Shown piece after piece: positions 1-6,667 of a stretch of DNA of 16,745 bases. Position 1 is the stretch's first letter. Every line of letters starts with the position of its first letter. The stretch is from Chitinophagia bacterium (GTDB lineage: Bacteria > Bacteroidota > Bacteroidia > Chitinophagales > Chitinophagaceae): positions 1 to 16,745 of the forward strand of contig RGVM01000008.1 in the NCBI GenBank assembly GCA_010027295.1, in the 5' to 3' direction. A program made the translations under genes and the position numbers. The notes beneath the pieces are model-generated. The model saw only the letters and a list, made by a program, of their open reading frames with translations, was not told the origin of the DNA and did not search any database.

Positions 1-581
1 CCGAGCCGCCTGCCCTTGGCATACTCGTACCGCAGCCCCACCGTGTTGCGGATGTTGTCGATGATGTACTCGTCCGGGTCGAAGTTGAGATAGGGCTCCA
101 CCGAGACATACCCATCGAGCTTCTTCGTGAGGGCATGGCGTGCCTGCACCCGCACCCGGAGCAGCGTCTTAGCGGAGGCCGACCCGTCGCCGTCGTCGGC
201 ATAGCGCAGCGTGTGCTGCAGCTGCGGCCGGAAGCCCAGGTTCCAGCCCGACGTCTTGGCGTTGAACTCCAGGCCGAGGCCCAGGCGGGAGGAATAGGCA
301 TCGTTCAGCCGCGCATACCGGTAGTTGGCGAAGACCCGCAGCTTCTTGGTGATACCGTAGCCGACCGACGGCGTCAGGTAGGCGCCGAGGAAGTTCCGGG
401 CATTGCCCTCGGTACGGAACTGCCCGTCGAGAGAGGCCTCCCAGCGCTTCGGCAGGTCGAGCCCCAGGCTGACGAGCGCCCATCCCTGGAGATCGACGGG
501 GTCCGACTTGCTGGTCTGTGCCCGGAGGCAGGGCTGTGCGATGATACCGCACAACAGGAGGAGAAGGGTATGACGACGCAT
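1..581 (-). CDS. DUF2490-family outer-membrane beta-barrel protein (3' end cut by window edge)
   Basis: The reading frame is open from an ATG at 581 to the left edge, giving 193 residues without a stop. Residues 1-22 form a signal peptide (MRRHTLLLLL core, then a small-residue stretch ending LRAQ). The mature part alternates polar and hydrophobic residues with aromatic strand ends (VFANYRYARL, GWNLGFRPQLQHTLRY, GYVSVEPYLNF, NTVGLRYEYAKG), as expected for a transmembrane barrel. The pattern fits DUF2490, a family of roughly 200-250 residue outer-membrane proteins in Bacteroidota, so only the last strands should be missing. It lies 38 nt after the DUF4956 gene on the same strand and is probably the last gene of the CotH-VTC-DUF4956 operon. 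Its function is unknown. Family assignment is by pattern memory; barrel topology is more certain than the family name. Confidence 0.72.
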   Translation of the reverse strand, partial: MRRHTLLLLLCGIIAQPCLRAQTSKSDPVDLQGWALVSLGLDLPKRWEASLDGQFRTEGNARNFLGAYLTPSVGYGITKKLRVFANYRYARLNDAYSSRLGLGLEFNAKTSGWNLGFRPQLQHTLRYADDGDGSASAKTLLRVRVQARHALTKKLDGYVSVEPYLNFDPDEYIIDNIRNTVGLRYEYAKGRRL

Positions 582-619
582 GGCGTGGGTGGATGGCGGG
601 AAAGATAGGCCTTGGTACG

Positions 620-1237
620 CTAACGATGGTATACGGAGAGCTGGGCGGAATCCTTCAGCAGGTCGATATGGCCCACTTCGACACGCGTGATGTCCAGTCC
701 CGTGCGCTGCCGCAGGTCGGCCATCAGCTCCTCGAGCTTCCCGGGACCGATCAGGTCGATCCGGTCGTAATGCACCTGCTGCACATGCTCCCGCTCCAGG
801 ATGCGCCCGCTCTCCAGCAGCCAAAGGCCGCCGCAGACGACGCCGCAGATCAGCGCCAGCTGTAGCCAGCCGCCGCCGCTGACGGCCGTGAGGAGCCCCA
901 CCGCAATCACGATGAACACATAGGTCATGTCCCGCGCCGAGATGTTCTCGGTGCGGTAGCGCAGCATCGAGAACACCGCGAAGAGTCCGAAGGCCGCCCC
1001 CATGGTCATCTCCACCTCGTTCAGCAGGTAGCTGATGAGGAAGATGACGAGGTTCATCGAGAAGAGCGTGAACTGCAGCTCGCTGCGGAAGGAATGGCGC
1101 CGGTAGATGCCCCGCACGATCAGCGTGACCGTGACGAGGTCGAAGGCGAGCCGGATCAGGAAGCCCAGGGCGTTGGGACCCATCAGTCCGTCCTCGGTTC
1201 CGAGGAAGGGGTCATTGAGTATCTGGATCTGTCTCAT
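620..1237 (-). CDS. DUF4956 integral membrane protein
   Basis: This is a 205-residue membrane protein. Hydrophobic segments lie near residues 24-44, 54-72, 80-91, 104-120 and 123-141, followed by a soluble tail from about 145 to 205. The conserved block FSMLRYRTENI-ARDMTYVF (residues 89-108) is the hallmark I associate with DUF4956. That family repeatedly occurs beside VTC-domain polyphosphate polymerases and CotH proteins. Its start codon lies inside the end of the VTC gene (26-nt overlap), so the two are probably translationally coupled. The C-terminal tail (ERE-VQQVHYDRIDLIGPGKLEELMADL) looks like a small alpha/beta cytoplasmic domain. The biochemical role is unknown; a channel or scaffold for the polymerase product is a guess. 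Confidence 0.85.
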   Translation of the reverse strand: MRQIQILNDPFLGTEDGLMGPNALGFLIRLAFDLVTVTLIVRGIYRRHSFRSELQFTLFSMNLVIFLISYLLNEVEMTMGAAFGLFAVFSMLRYRTENISARDMTYVFIVIAVGLLTAVSGGGWLQLALICGVVCGGLWLLESGRILEREHVQQVHYDRIDLIGPGKLEELMADLRQRTGLDITRVEVGHIDLLKDSAQLSVYHR

Positions 1238-2015
1238 GTGTCAACAGGTCAAGGATGCGCCGGTAGCGGGTCTTGAAGCGGTTCTTCCGCACGCCGCTGT
1301 GCAGGCCCATCGCACCGATGCAGTATTTGCTGAGCGAGCCGGGCCGGATGGCCAGCCCCCGCATCAGCGTCCGGAAGAATGAAGGTCCGCGCCGCGACTG
1401 CTTCACTTCGGCGACGACGATGCCGTCCAGGTCGAGCCTGCGGCCCGCATGGTCGAACGACAGCCCGAAGTCGAGGGTCACCCGCTCGGCCGTCGCCGGA
1501 TCCACGAGCGTGACGCGGCGATACCGCACCACCAGGCTGGGCCGCAGCCGCCCGGCCGGCAAGGGACCGCAACCGCCGAACAAAGGGTCGGCCAGGAGCA
1601 GCCCGACATCGCCGTCCACACCCGTCACCAACGGCAACCGTGTCTTCACCGTCATCCCACGGTTCTGCCGATGCTTCACCTCGAGGTAGGCCTCCCCCGT
1701 GTCACGGTATCGGCGCACCCTCACTTTGCGGCGCGACAGCCGGCCGGAATGGTGCTCGTGGTAGAACGACATCTCCGGCGTGTCGTAATACACGGTCTCG
1801 TAGGCCGAGATACGCGACCCGCCGACCTCCATCACCCGATACCGACCGACACAGGCCCGGAGGGCGGCCTCCGACTGCTCCCGCGTCATCGCATACTTGA
1901 TATCGACCCGTCGCAGCAGCGAGGCGCTGCTGACGGTCTCGGCCAAACCGATCGGCTCGAAGAGGGGCAATATGTCGTGCTCGATATCCATGCCGGTATC
2001 CTCGTTCCCTCCCAT
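1212..2015 (-). CDS. VTC-domain polyphosphate polymerase
   Basis: This 267-residue protein is a stand-alone VTC (tunnel) domain, the catalytic fold that makes inorganic polyphosphate from ATP in yeast Vtc4. The expected basic and acidic tunnel residues are visible: DIKY at 38-41, YYDTP at 76-80, the Arg/Lys strand KVRVRRY at 97-103, LEVKHR at 111-116, RYRR at 164-167, the acidic metal-site strand VAEVKQ at 201-206 (Glu203) and SKYCIG at 229-234. There is no signal peptide or membrane segment, so it should be cytosolic or held at the membrane by DUF4956. The gene starts 9 nt after CotH ends and overlaps DUF4956 by 26 nt, which supports one transcript. An alternative start is the ATG at 1991 (Met9). 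Triphosphatase (CYTH-like) activity is an alternative reading, but the neighbours favour polymerase. Confidence 0.9.
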   Translation of the reverse strand: MGGNEDTGMDIEHDILPLFEPIGLAETVSSASLLRRVDIKYAMTREQSEAALRACVGRYRVMEVGGSRISAYETVYYDTPEMSFYHEHHSGRLSRRKVRVRRYRDTGEAYLEVKHRQNRGMTVKTRLPLVTGVDGDVGLLLADPLFGGCGPLPAGRLRPSLVVRYRRVTLVDPATAERVTLDFGLSFDHAGRRLDLDGIVVAEVKQSRRGPSFFRTLMRGLAIRPGSLSKYCIGAMGLHSGVRKNRFKTRYRRILDLLTHETDPDTQ

Positions 2016-2024
2016 GGGGGCAAG

Positions 2025-3449
2025 TCAGGGCACATAGGTGGCGAGGAGCGCTCGCCGTGCGGTCACATGGCTCTTCAGGTTCTGCAGCTCGGCCGTGAAG
2101 GCGGCGGCGCTGGTCAGATACGTATAGCCCGGCTGCTCGCCGTTGGCACCGATGGCGTACGGGGAGATCAGCGCATGGTACCTGTCGAACATCGCCTGCA
2201 GGGCCGCCTCCGAGAAGGCGCCGGCGCGGAAGGCCTTCAGGTGGTCCTTGTAGCGCTGCAGCCAGGCGGGGTCGTCCACGATGTAACGGATCAAGGGCCA
2301 GCTCGCCGTCACCTCGTTCATGCTCAGCGAGAGGGCGTTGCGGCCCGGCGGCAACCCGCCCCCGCCGCCCGTCGTGCCCGTGATGCCGGGACTCCCGGCC
2401 ATCGCCTCGTTATGGTCCCAGGGGATCCATACGAACTTGCGCGTCGAGTGGTTGTACAGATAGAAGTTGTGCGCCATCACCCCGTAGCTGTCCCAGTTGA
2501 CGATGGCGTTGTTCACGGCCAGGTACTTCAGGAAATGGTCCACGTCGAGGATCGACTCCAGCTGCGCCTTCCACTGCGCGGCGTTGGTCGTGCGCAGGGG
2601 ACTGTTCAGCGTGCTCACCAGCTGCTGCGCATCGCTGAAGTTGGCGGCCGTCTCGTTGTTCTTCTTGTCGAATAGCGTGGCGTTGAACGCCGTCAGGTTC
2701 AGCTCGGGCTTGTAGATGTTGCCGCTCTCCTCGCCGAACTGCGACTTGATCATGTTGTCATCCGGGAGCTCGATGCCCGTATACACGCCACAGTACTTGA
2801 GCCCCGCACCGAAGTCGATCGACACCCGGTAAAAGGCCGTGCGGGCGCAGGGGATGCCGGCCATCCGGAAGATGTCGGAGGTGGCCTTCTCTCGGATCAG
2901 CGAGGGGTCCTTGGCACCCGGCGAGAAGCTCATCTCCTCGAAGCCGTGGAAATGCTGGTTGGTGGTGCCGGGGTACTTGTCCTCGAACTCGTCGAAGTTA
3001 AGGCGGAAGGGCAGCTTGTAGTTGCCCTGCTGCCAGGCCATGCGGAGCGTCGAGTTGCCCTTGAGGCGGAAGCCCACGTTCTTCCAGGTACGGCCCCGGA
3101 AGCGCAGCGTGACATCGATGTAGTCGGGATCCGTCGAGCCGGCGGCCGGCGGCGGACCGCCCGTGTTCATGCCGAAGTCGATCCCCGTGATGGCCTTCAT
3201 GTTGGCCTTCACCGATGTCCACTGGGCGCCCGTCATCACGATCTCGATGGCGTTCACCGCGTCCTGCGGCAAGACAGTGGTGTAGTCGGGCGCGCTGTTG
3301 CCGTGGCTGGCGTAGGTCCAGTCGGGGTTGTACCGCAGCGTGTCGGCGTTGGAGCCGGCGGCGTCTACGACCGTCTTCCGACAGCCCGGCAGGGCGGCGG
3401 CGAGGAGGGCGGCCATCCACACCCAACGATGGGAGAGACGGATCATCAT
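2025..3449 (-). CDS. CotH kinase family lipoprotein
   Basis: This 474-residue protein is a predicted lipoprotein: a charged N-terminus, a hydrophobic run, then the lipobox LPGC (Cys23). CotH proteins have an atypical protein-kinase fold; Bacillus CotH phosphorylates spore-coat proteins. Family signatures here are FRLKGNSTLR (about 127-136, ATP-side basic strand), REKATSDIFRMAGIPCAR (about 186-203), and the catalytic block NWDSYG-MAHNFYLY followed by WIPWDHNEA, with likely catalytic Asp320 and metal ligands Asn328 and Asp345. A Gly-rich loop (TGTTGGGGG) follows. A longer frame opens at 3494, but the signal peptide begins at the MM at 3449/3446 and a promoter-like element lies between, so the inner start is chosen. 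It is the first gene of a four-gene operon. The host shows no sign of sporulation, so the substrate is unknown and probably in the envelope. Confidence 0.9.
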   Translation of the reverse strand: MMIRLSHRWVWMAALLAAALPGCRKTVVDAAGSNADTLRYNPDWTYASHGNSAPDYTTVLPQDAVNAIEIVMTGAQWTSVKANMKAITGIDFGMNTGGPPPAAGSTDPDYIDVTLRFRGRTWKNVGFRLKGNSTLRMAWQQGNYKLPFRLNFDEFEDKYPGTTNQHFHGFEEMSFSPGAKDPSLIREKATSDIFRMAGIPCARTAFYRVSIDFGAGLKYCGVYTGIELPDDNMIKSQFGEESGNIYKPELNLTAFNATLFDKKNNETAANFSDAQQLVSTLNSPLRTTNAAQWKAQLESILDVDHFLKYLAVNNAIVNWDSYGVMAHNFYLYNHSTRKFVWIPWDHNEAMAGSPGITGTTGGGGGLPPGRNALSLSMNEVTASWPLIRYIVDDPAWLQRYKDHLKAFRAGAFSEAALQAMFDRYHALISPYAIGANGEQPGYTYLTSAAAFTAELQNLKSHVTARRALLATYVP

Positions 3450-3638
3450 GACAGCTTGGATGGGTGAATCTACAAAATCCTTCGGGGTAGTCAATGGTGA
3501 GTGGATTCGGATTGTTTCATATTTTCAAGAGTGCATGGCTTCGTCCTTCAAGCTGGAGGCATGTTGGAATGCCTATTCCATCGCACAAATACATGAAATC
3601 TGGCAACTACCCTCGGGATGCCGTGTCAATATCACCTC
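3450..3638. other. Divergent intergenic region between the CotH operon and the amidohydrolase
   Basis: This 189-nt spacer separates two divergent transcription units and is visibly more AT-rich than the flanking genes. It contains the minus-strand promoter candidate at 3465-3495 and a plus-strand TATTTTCA box at 3520-3527, which could serve the amidohydrolase with a leader of about 100 nt. No convincing gene is seen in it. Confidence 0.5.
3465..3495 (-). promoter_or_regulatory. Candidate promoter of the CotH-VTC-DUF4956-DUF2490 operon
   Basis: On the minus strand, ATTG (3492-3495) is separated by 19 nt from TAGATTCA (3465-3472). This resembles the Bacteroidota promoter TTTG-N19-21-TAnnTTTG, with mismatches in both boxes. 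It would give a very short leader before the ATG at 3449 and would exclude the upstream ATG at 3494. Prediction by eye only. Confidence 0.3.
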
Positions 3639-5180
3639 ATGAACGTCCATGTCATAGCCACTCTGATACGCCTTCCCCTGTTTGCGTACTGCACCATGCT
3701 CATGGCATCCGCCTGCCGAACACCGAGCTCCGACCTGTTGATCACCCACATCCGCCTCATCGACGGGACGGGCAGCGAAGCCCGCAACGGCTCCGTCCGC
3801 ATCCGCGACGGCCGCATCCTCGAGGTGGGCGACCTCTCGCCCTCGAGCCGCGACACGGTCGTCGACGGACAGGGCATGGTCCTCGCCCCGGGCTTCATCG
3901 ACGCCCATTCCCACCACCTCGGATACCTCGGCCGCGACCCTGACGCGCTGGCCACCGCCTCACAGGGCATCACCACCATCGTCATCGGCCAGGACGGCTC
4001 CTCCGAACCGATGGACAGCCTGCAGGCGCTTTTCGATCGGGGCGGCTTCGCCGTCAATATCGCCAGTTACACCGGACAGACATCCCTCCGCGAACAGGCC
4101 ATGGGGCCCGACAGCCTCCTGCGACCGGCACGGCCCGAAGAAGTCTCCGCCATGCAGAAGCTGCTGCGCAGGGAACTGGGCAAGGGCTCGCTGGGCCTAT
4201 CGACGGGACTGGAGTACGAAGGCGCCTTCTACAGCACCCGGAAGGAGGTGCTCGACCTCGCCAGGACCACTGCTCAGGCGGGCGGACGTTACATCAGCCA
4301 TATCCGCAGCGAAGACCTTAGTCTCGACGACGCCCTCGACGAGATCATCGACATCGGCCGCGCCACGGGCATGCCGGTGCAGGTCTCCCATATCAAGATC
4401 GCCGACCGCGAACGCTGGGGGAAAGCCGGTGAAGTCATCGCCCGGCTCGAGAAGGCCCGCCGCGAAGGCGTCGATATCACCGCCGACATCTACCCGTACA
4501 CGTTCTGGAATTCCACCCTCAAGGTACTATTCCCTGACAAGCGTTATGACGACCTGCGCAGCGCGCAGCTGGCTGTCGACAGACTCTTCGACCCCGACTC
4601 GTCCATGCTGGCGCGCTTCCGTCCCGACACCGCCTACGAGGGCCGCATGCTGGGCGATATCGCCCGCAGTCGCGGCGAGACACCCGCAAAGACGCTGCTG
4701 GCCCTCCTCGCCGCGGCGAAGGACTACCGCGCGCGGCACCCCGATGCCGATGGCGTCGAGGCCATCGCCGGCAAGTCGATGCACGAGGCCGATGTGCGCA
4801 CCTTCACCCGCTGGCCGCACACCGTGATATGCTCCGATGGGAACGGGGGCCGCCACCCGCGCGGCTTCGGCACCTTCCCCCGCGTGCTGGGCCGGTATGT
4901 GCGCGAGGCCGGCATCCTCACCCTGCCCGAGGCCATCCACAGGACGACCGGCCTCACCGCCCGACAGCTGGGCATCCCCGACCGCGGACTGGTCAGACCC
5001 GGCTATCCGGCCGACCTCGTCCTCCTCGACCCCGACACGGTCATCGACAACGCCACGCTCGCGGATGGCAACGCCCCTTCCACCGGCATCCTGCGCGTAT
5101 GGGTGAACGGCCGGATGGTCTTCGACAAAGGCAAGACCACCGGAAATCGATCGGGCACGTTGGTGAAAAGGAAAAGCTGA
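3639..5180 (+). CDS. Lipoprotein amidohydrolase, N-acyl-D-amino-acid deacylase (D-aminoacylase) type
   Basis: The 513-residue product belongs to the metal-dependent amidohydrolase superfamily, D-aminoacylase branch, which removes N-acyl groups from D-amino acids. A lipobox-like MASAC (Cys26) suggests periplasmic or outer-membrane anchoring. Visible are the composite beta-sandwich start (LLITHIRLIDGTG, 34-46), the HxH metal motif in FIDAHSHH (His90, His92), GLSTGLEY (186-193), YISHIRSE (His221), VQVSHIK (His251), YPYTFWN (285-291), CSDGNGGRHPRGFGTFPRVL (398-417, catalytic Asp400) and the closing GYPADLVLLDPD. Canonical D-aminoacylases carry a metal-bridging Cys in a GNCG motif after HxH; here the corresponding stretch reads IVIGQDGSS, so that Cys is absent. 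An in-frame ATG at 3618 exists, but the start at 3639 gives the better signal peptide. A dihydroorotase-like or dipeptidase activity cannot be excluded. Confidence 0.88.
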   Translation: MNVHVIATLIRLPLFAYCTMLMASACRTPSSDLLITHIRLIDGTGSEARNGSVRIRDGRILEVGDLSPSSRDTVVDGQGMVLAPGFIDAHSHHLGYLGRDPDALATASQGITTIVIGQDGSSEPMDSLQALFDRGGFAVNIASYTGQTSLREQAMGPDSLLRPARPEEVSAMQKLLRRELGKGSLGLSTGLEYEGAFYSTRKEVLDLARTTAQAGGRYISHIRSEDLSLDDALDEIIDIGRATGMPVQVSHIKIADRERWGKAGEVIARLEKARREGVDITADIYPYTFWNSTLKVLFPDKRYDDLRSAQLAVDRLFDPDSSMLARFRPDTAYEGRMLGDIARSRGETPAKTLLALLAAAKDYRARHPDADGVEAIAGKSMHEADVRTFTRWPHTVICSDGNGGRHPRGFGTFPRVLGRYVREAGILTLPEAIHRTTGLTARQLGIPDRGLVRPGYPADLVLLDPDTVIDNATLADGNAPSTGILRVWVNGRMVFDKGKTTGNRSGTLVKRKS

Positions 5181-5333
5181 GCATCCAGACCCCGGGGCAT
5201 CCCTCATCGGTTATGCGTAGCATGCGCCTATGGCGTAGTGCCAAGACTGCGAACTAAAGGCCTGCCTTTTCGTCAACCGCTTCCGTCCTTTCTCCGTCAG
5301 AACCCGCGAGCCGTGGCATCCCTCAACGGTTCC

Positions 5334-5359
5334 GCGTGGCACCGTCTCGGGTGCCACGC
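5334..5359. repeat. Perfect inverted repeat H1
   Basis: GCGTGGCACC (5334-5343) and GGTGCCACGC (5350-5359) are exact reverse complements separated by a 6-nt loop (GTCTCG). No T-tract follows on either strand, so this is not a standard intrinsic terminator. Confidence 0.95.
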
Positions 5360-5453
5360 CTGCGAGCTCAATGGCCGCCATTCCTCTTACCACACCAAGA
5401 ACTTGCTTCCTGTCATCCGCTATCCGGTCCGCGTGGCACCCCAAGAGCGGTCA

Positions 5454-5479
5454 GCGTGGCATCGTCCCGGGTGCCACGC
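5454..5479. repeat. Inverted repeat H2
   Basis: Same hairpin as H1, 120 bp downstream. The left arm is GCGTGGCATC, so one stem pair becomes a T:G wobble; the loop is GTCCCG. Confidence 0.93.
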
Positions 5480-5573
5480 CTGCGAGCTCAGGGGCCGCCA
5501 TTCCTCTTACCACAGCAAGAACTTGCTCCCTGTCATCCGCCATCCGTTCCTCGTGGCACCCCAAGAGCGGTCC

Positions 5574-5599
5574 GCGTGGCACCGTCCCGGGTGCCACGC
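5574..5599. repeat. Perfect inverted repeat H3
   Basis: GCGTGGCACC and GGTGCCACGC around loop GTCCCG, another 120 bp on. Homology to the 120-bp unit ends soon after the hairpin (about 5610). Confidence 0.95.
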
Positions 5600-5689
5600 C
5601 TGCGAGCTCGAAGCCTGCCCTTTCACCACCCCTCCGACCTTTCTCCTTAAAAACCTGTTAGAGAACCCATCCCTGAACCCTAGAACGCC

Positions 5690-6523
5690 TCAATACCTCG
5701 CCATCATCCTCCCCGGCTCATCGCTGATGAGCCCACGCAACCGCGGCGAGGCAAGGATGTCCGTGTAATCCATCCACCGGCCGTTGACACGCACACGACG
5801 CCGCACGAGCCGGATGCCATGGCTGTAGTCGACGTACCAGTCGACATGCCCGGTGTATAGCGGCTGTATGGGCCTTCCGTCGCCGCGGTGCCAACCGTAG
5901 ATGGCGACCCGGTGGGTCCTGCCCTTCCACGCCTCCTCGCTGCAGAGCACGACATCCTTCTTGATGCCGCTAATAAGTCCTCCGCGCCCCTTGCGCTGGC
6001 CTTCGATGATGAGGTCGTGCTGCATCATGGTCACGGTGCTGTCGCGATAGGCGTACATGGGCACGGGCTCGAGCCTCACCCGGCTCTGCGCATGGATCAG
6101 GTCTACGAGCCTGCGCGTGGGCAGGAAGCATCCCAGCGCATCCGCCACCTGCTGCCCGGTCATCGGCGTCAGCGGCACTCTCGCCCTGTCCGCATCGGTG
6201 CCGACCATGACATAGTCCCTCGACACGAAGAAGGTCGCCTTCCAGTCCCTGCCCGTCGAATCCCGCCAGACACTGCGCACCGGCACGAAGCGCGCGAACG
6301 ACCGCGGCACCCATCCGTCCCGGAAAGCCACCAGGGCGAAGGAGTCGCGCGCACGCCAGCCGAAGGCCGCCGCCGTACGGTAGAAGCCACTCCCTGTGAC
6401 AGCCGCACCGGTCCGCTCCGGCAAGGCGACGTGACGGGCCGACCGGCACGAAGGCAGGAACACCCCGACACCGAGCCATAGCCCGGCGGCAGCCGAACGG
6501 ACAAGCGCGGGCGATCTGTACAT
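5690..6523 (-). CDS. Uncharacterised lipoprotein with a conserved GWH..DGRPIQPL / WYVDYSHG region
   Basis: This 277-residue protein has a signal peptide with lipobox FLPSC (Cys26), so it should be lipid-anchored. The N-terminal half (residues 47-120) contains aromatic-rich strand-like segments (FALVAFRDGWVPRSF, WKATFFVSRDYVMVG). The C-terminal half carries conserved-looking polar motifs: IKKDVVLC (188-194), RVAIYGWHRGDGRPIQPL (205-222), HVDWYVDYSHGIRLV (226-240). I recall similar IYGWH / ADYSHG.RLV blocks in hypothetical proteins of Bacteroidota and Planctomycetes. The clustered His, Asp and Lys suggest an enzyme, but no function can be assigned. The ATG at 6532 is three codons upstream; 6523 is chosen because a TACATTCC box (6537-6544, minus strand) lies almost on the earlier codon. 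It is convergent with the amidohydrolase across the repeat region. Confidence 0.75.
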   Translation of the reverse strand: MYRSPALVRSAAAGLWLGVGVFLPSCRSARHVALPERTGAAVTGSGFYRTAAAFGWRARDSFALVAFRDGWVPRSFARFVPVRSVWRDSTGRDWKATFFVSRDYVMVGTDADRARVPLTPMTGQQVADALGCFLPTRRLVDLIHAQSRVRLEPVPMYAYRDSTVTMMQHDLIIEGQRKGRGGLISGIKKDVVLCSEEAWKGRTHRVAIYGWHRGDGRPIQPLYTGHVDWYVDYSHGIRLVRRRVRVNGRWMDYTDILASPRLRGLISDEPGRMMARY

Positions 6524-6667
6524 CCGATCCATATCGGAATGTACGCAATCACTTCAAGTGGTCATGCCAACACCCCACCGACCGCTTGTCCTATACCTTC
6601 TGTGATGATCGGCCTTTCGGCGATATTCACTACTTTGTCTTCCCATCGACCCTTCAAGGACAACTCC

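Larger units (their letters stand above)
5331..5610 (-). repeat. Tandem repeat, 120-bp period, two full copies plus a 40-bp third
   Basis: Copy 1 is 5331-5450, copy 2 is 5451-5570, and copy 3 is 5571-5610. Copies 1 and 2 differ at 10 of 120 positions by direct comparison, without any insertion or deletion. Each begins with a GC-rich hairpin followed by CTGCGAGCTC. Strand is given so that orientation matches cluster 2 read on the plus strand. Confidence 0.93.
5181..5689. repeat. Convergent intergenic region filled by a composite hairpin repeat (cluster 1)
   Basis: This 509-nt gap between two convergent genes holds no credible gene. Read on the minus strand, 5203-5330 is one diverged repeat unit. 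Its landmarks are a CCACGG-type hairpin arm, a GGCGGGTTCT-like segment, GACGGAGAAAGG, a GAAAAGGCAGGC spacer, then a second hairpin with a GCGCCTATGGCG tip. 5331-5610 is a 120-bp-period array of the second hairpin, and 5611-5660 contains another spacer copy. The same unit recurs inverted at 13921-14485. Open frames through it (repeated translations such as AWHRPGCHACEL) are by-products of the repeat. Confidence 0.8.

Noticed and set aside
1449..2675. A 408-codon plus-strand frame opposite the VTC and CotH genes
   Set aside because: It is antisense to two genes with clear catalytic motifs; long antisense frames are expected at this GC content.
5334..5599. Hairpins H1-H3 as intrinsic terminators
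   Set aside because: Stems are strong, but no T-tract follows on either strand; a role at 3' ends is kept as a hypothesis only.
5331..5610. CRISPR array
   Set aside because: Repeats are 120 bp with conserved spacers, not 25-40 bp repeats with unique spacers, and no cas genes are present.
5238..5768. Long open frames through repeat cluster 1 encoding periodic peptides (AWHRPGCHACEL and similar), open in several frames
   Set aside because: The frames stay open because of the 120-bp repeat (a multiple of 3) and high GC. The repeat diverges without coding-like bias, and the peptides have no recognisable domain.
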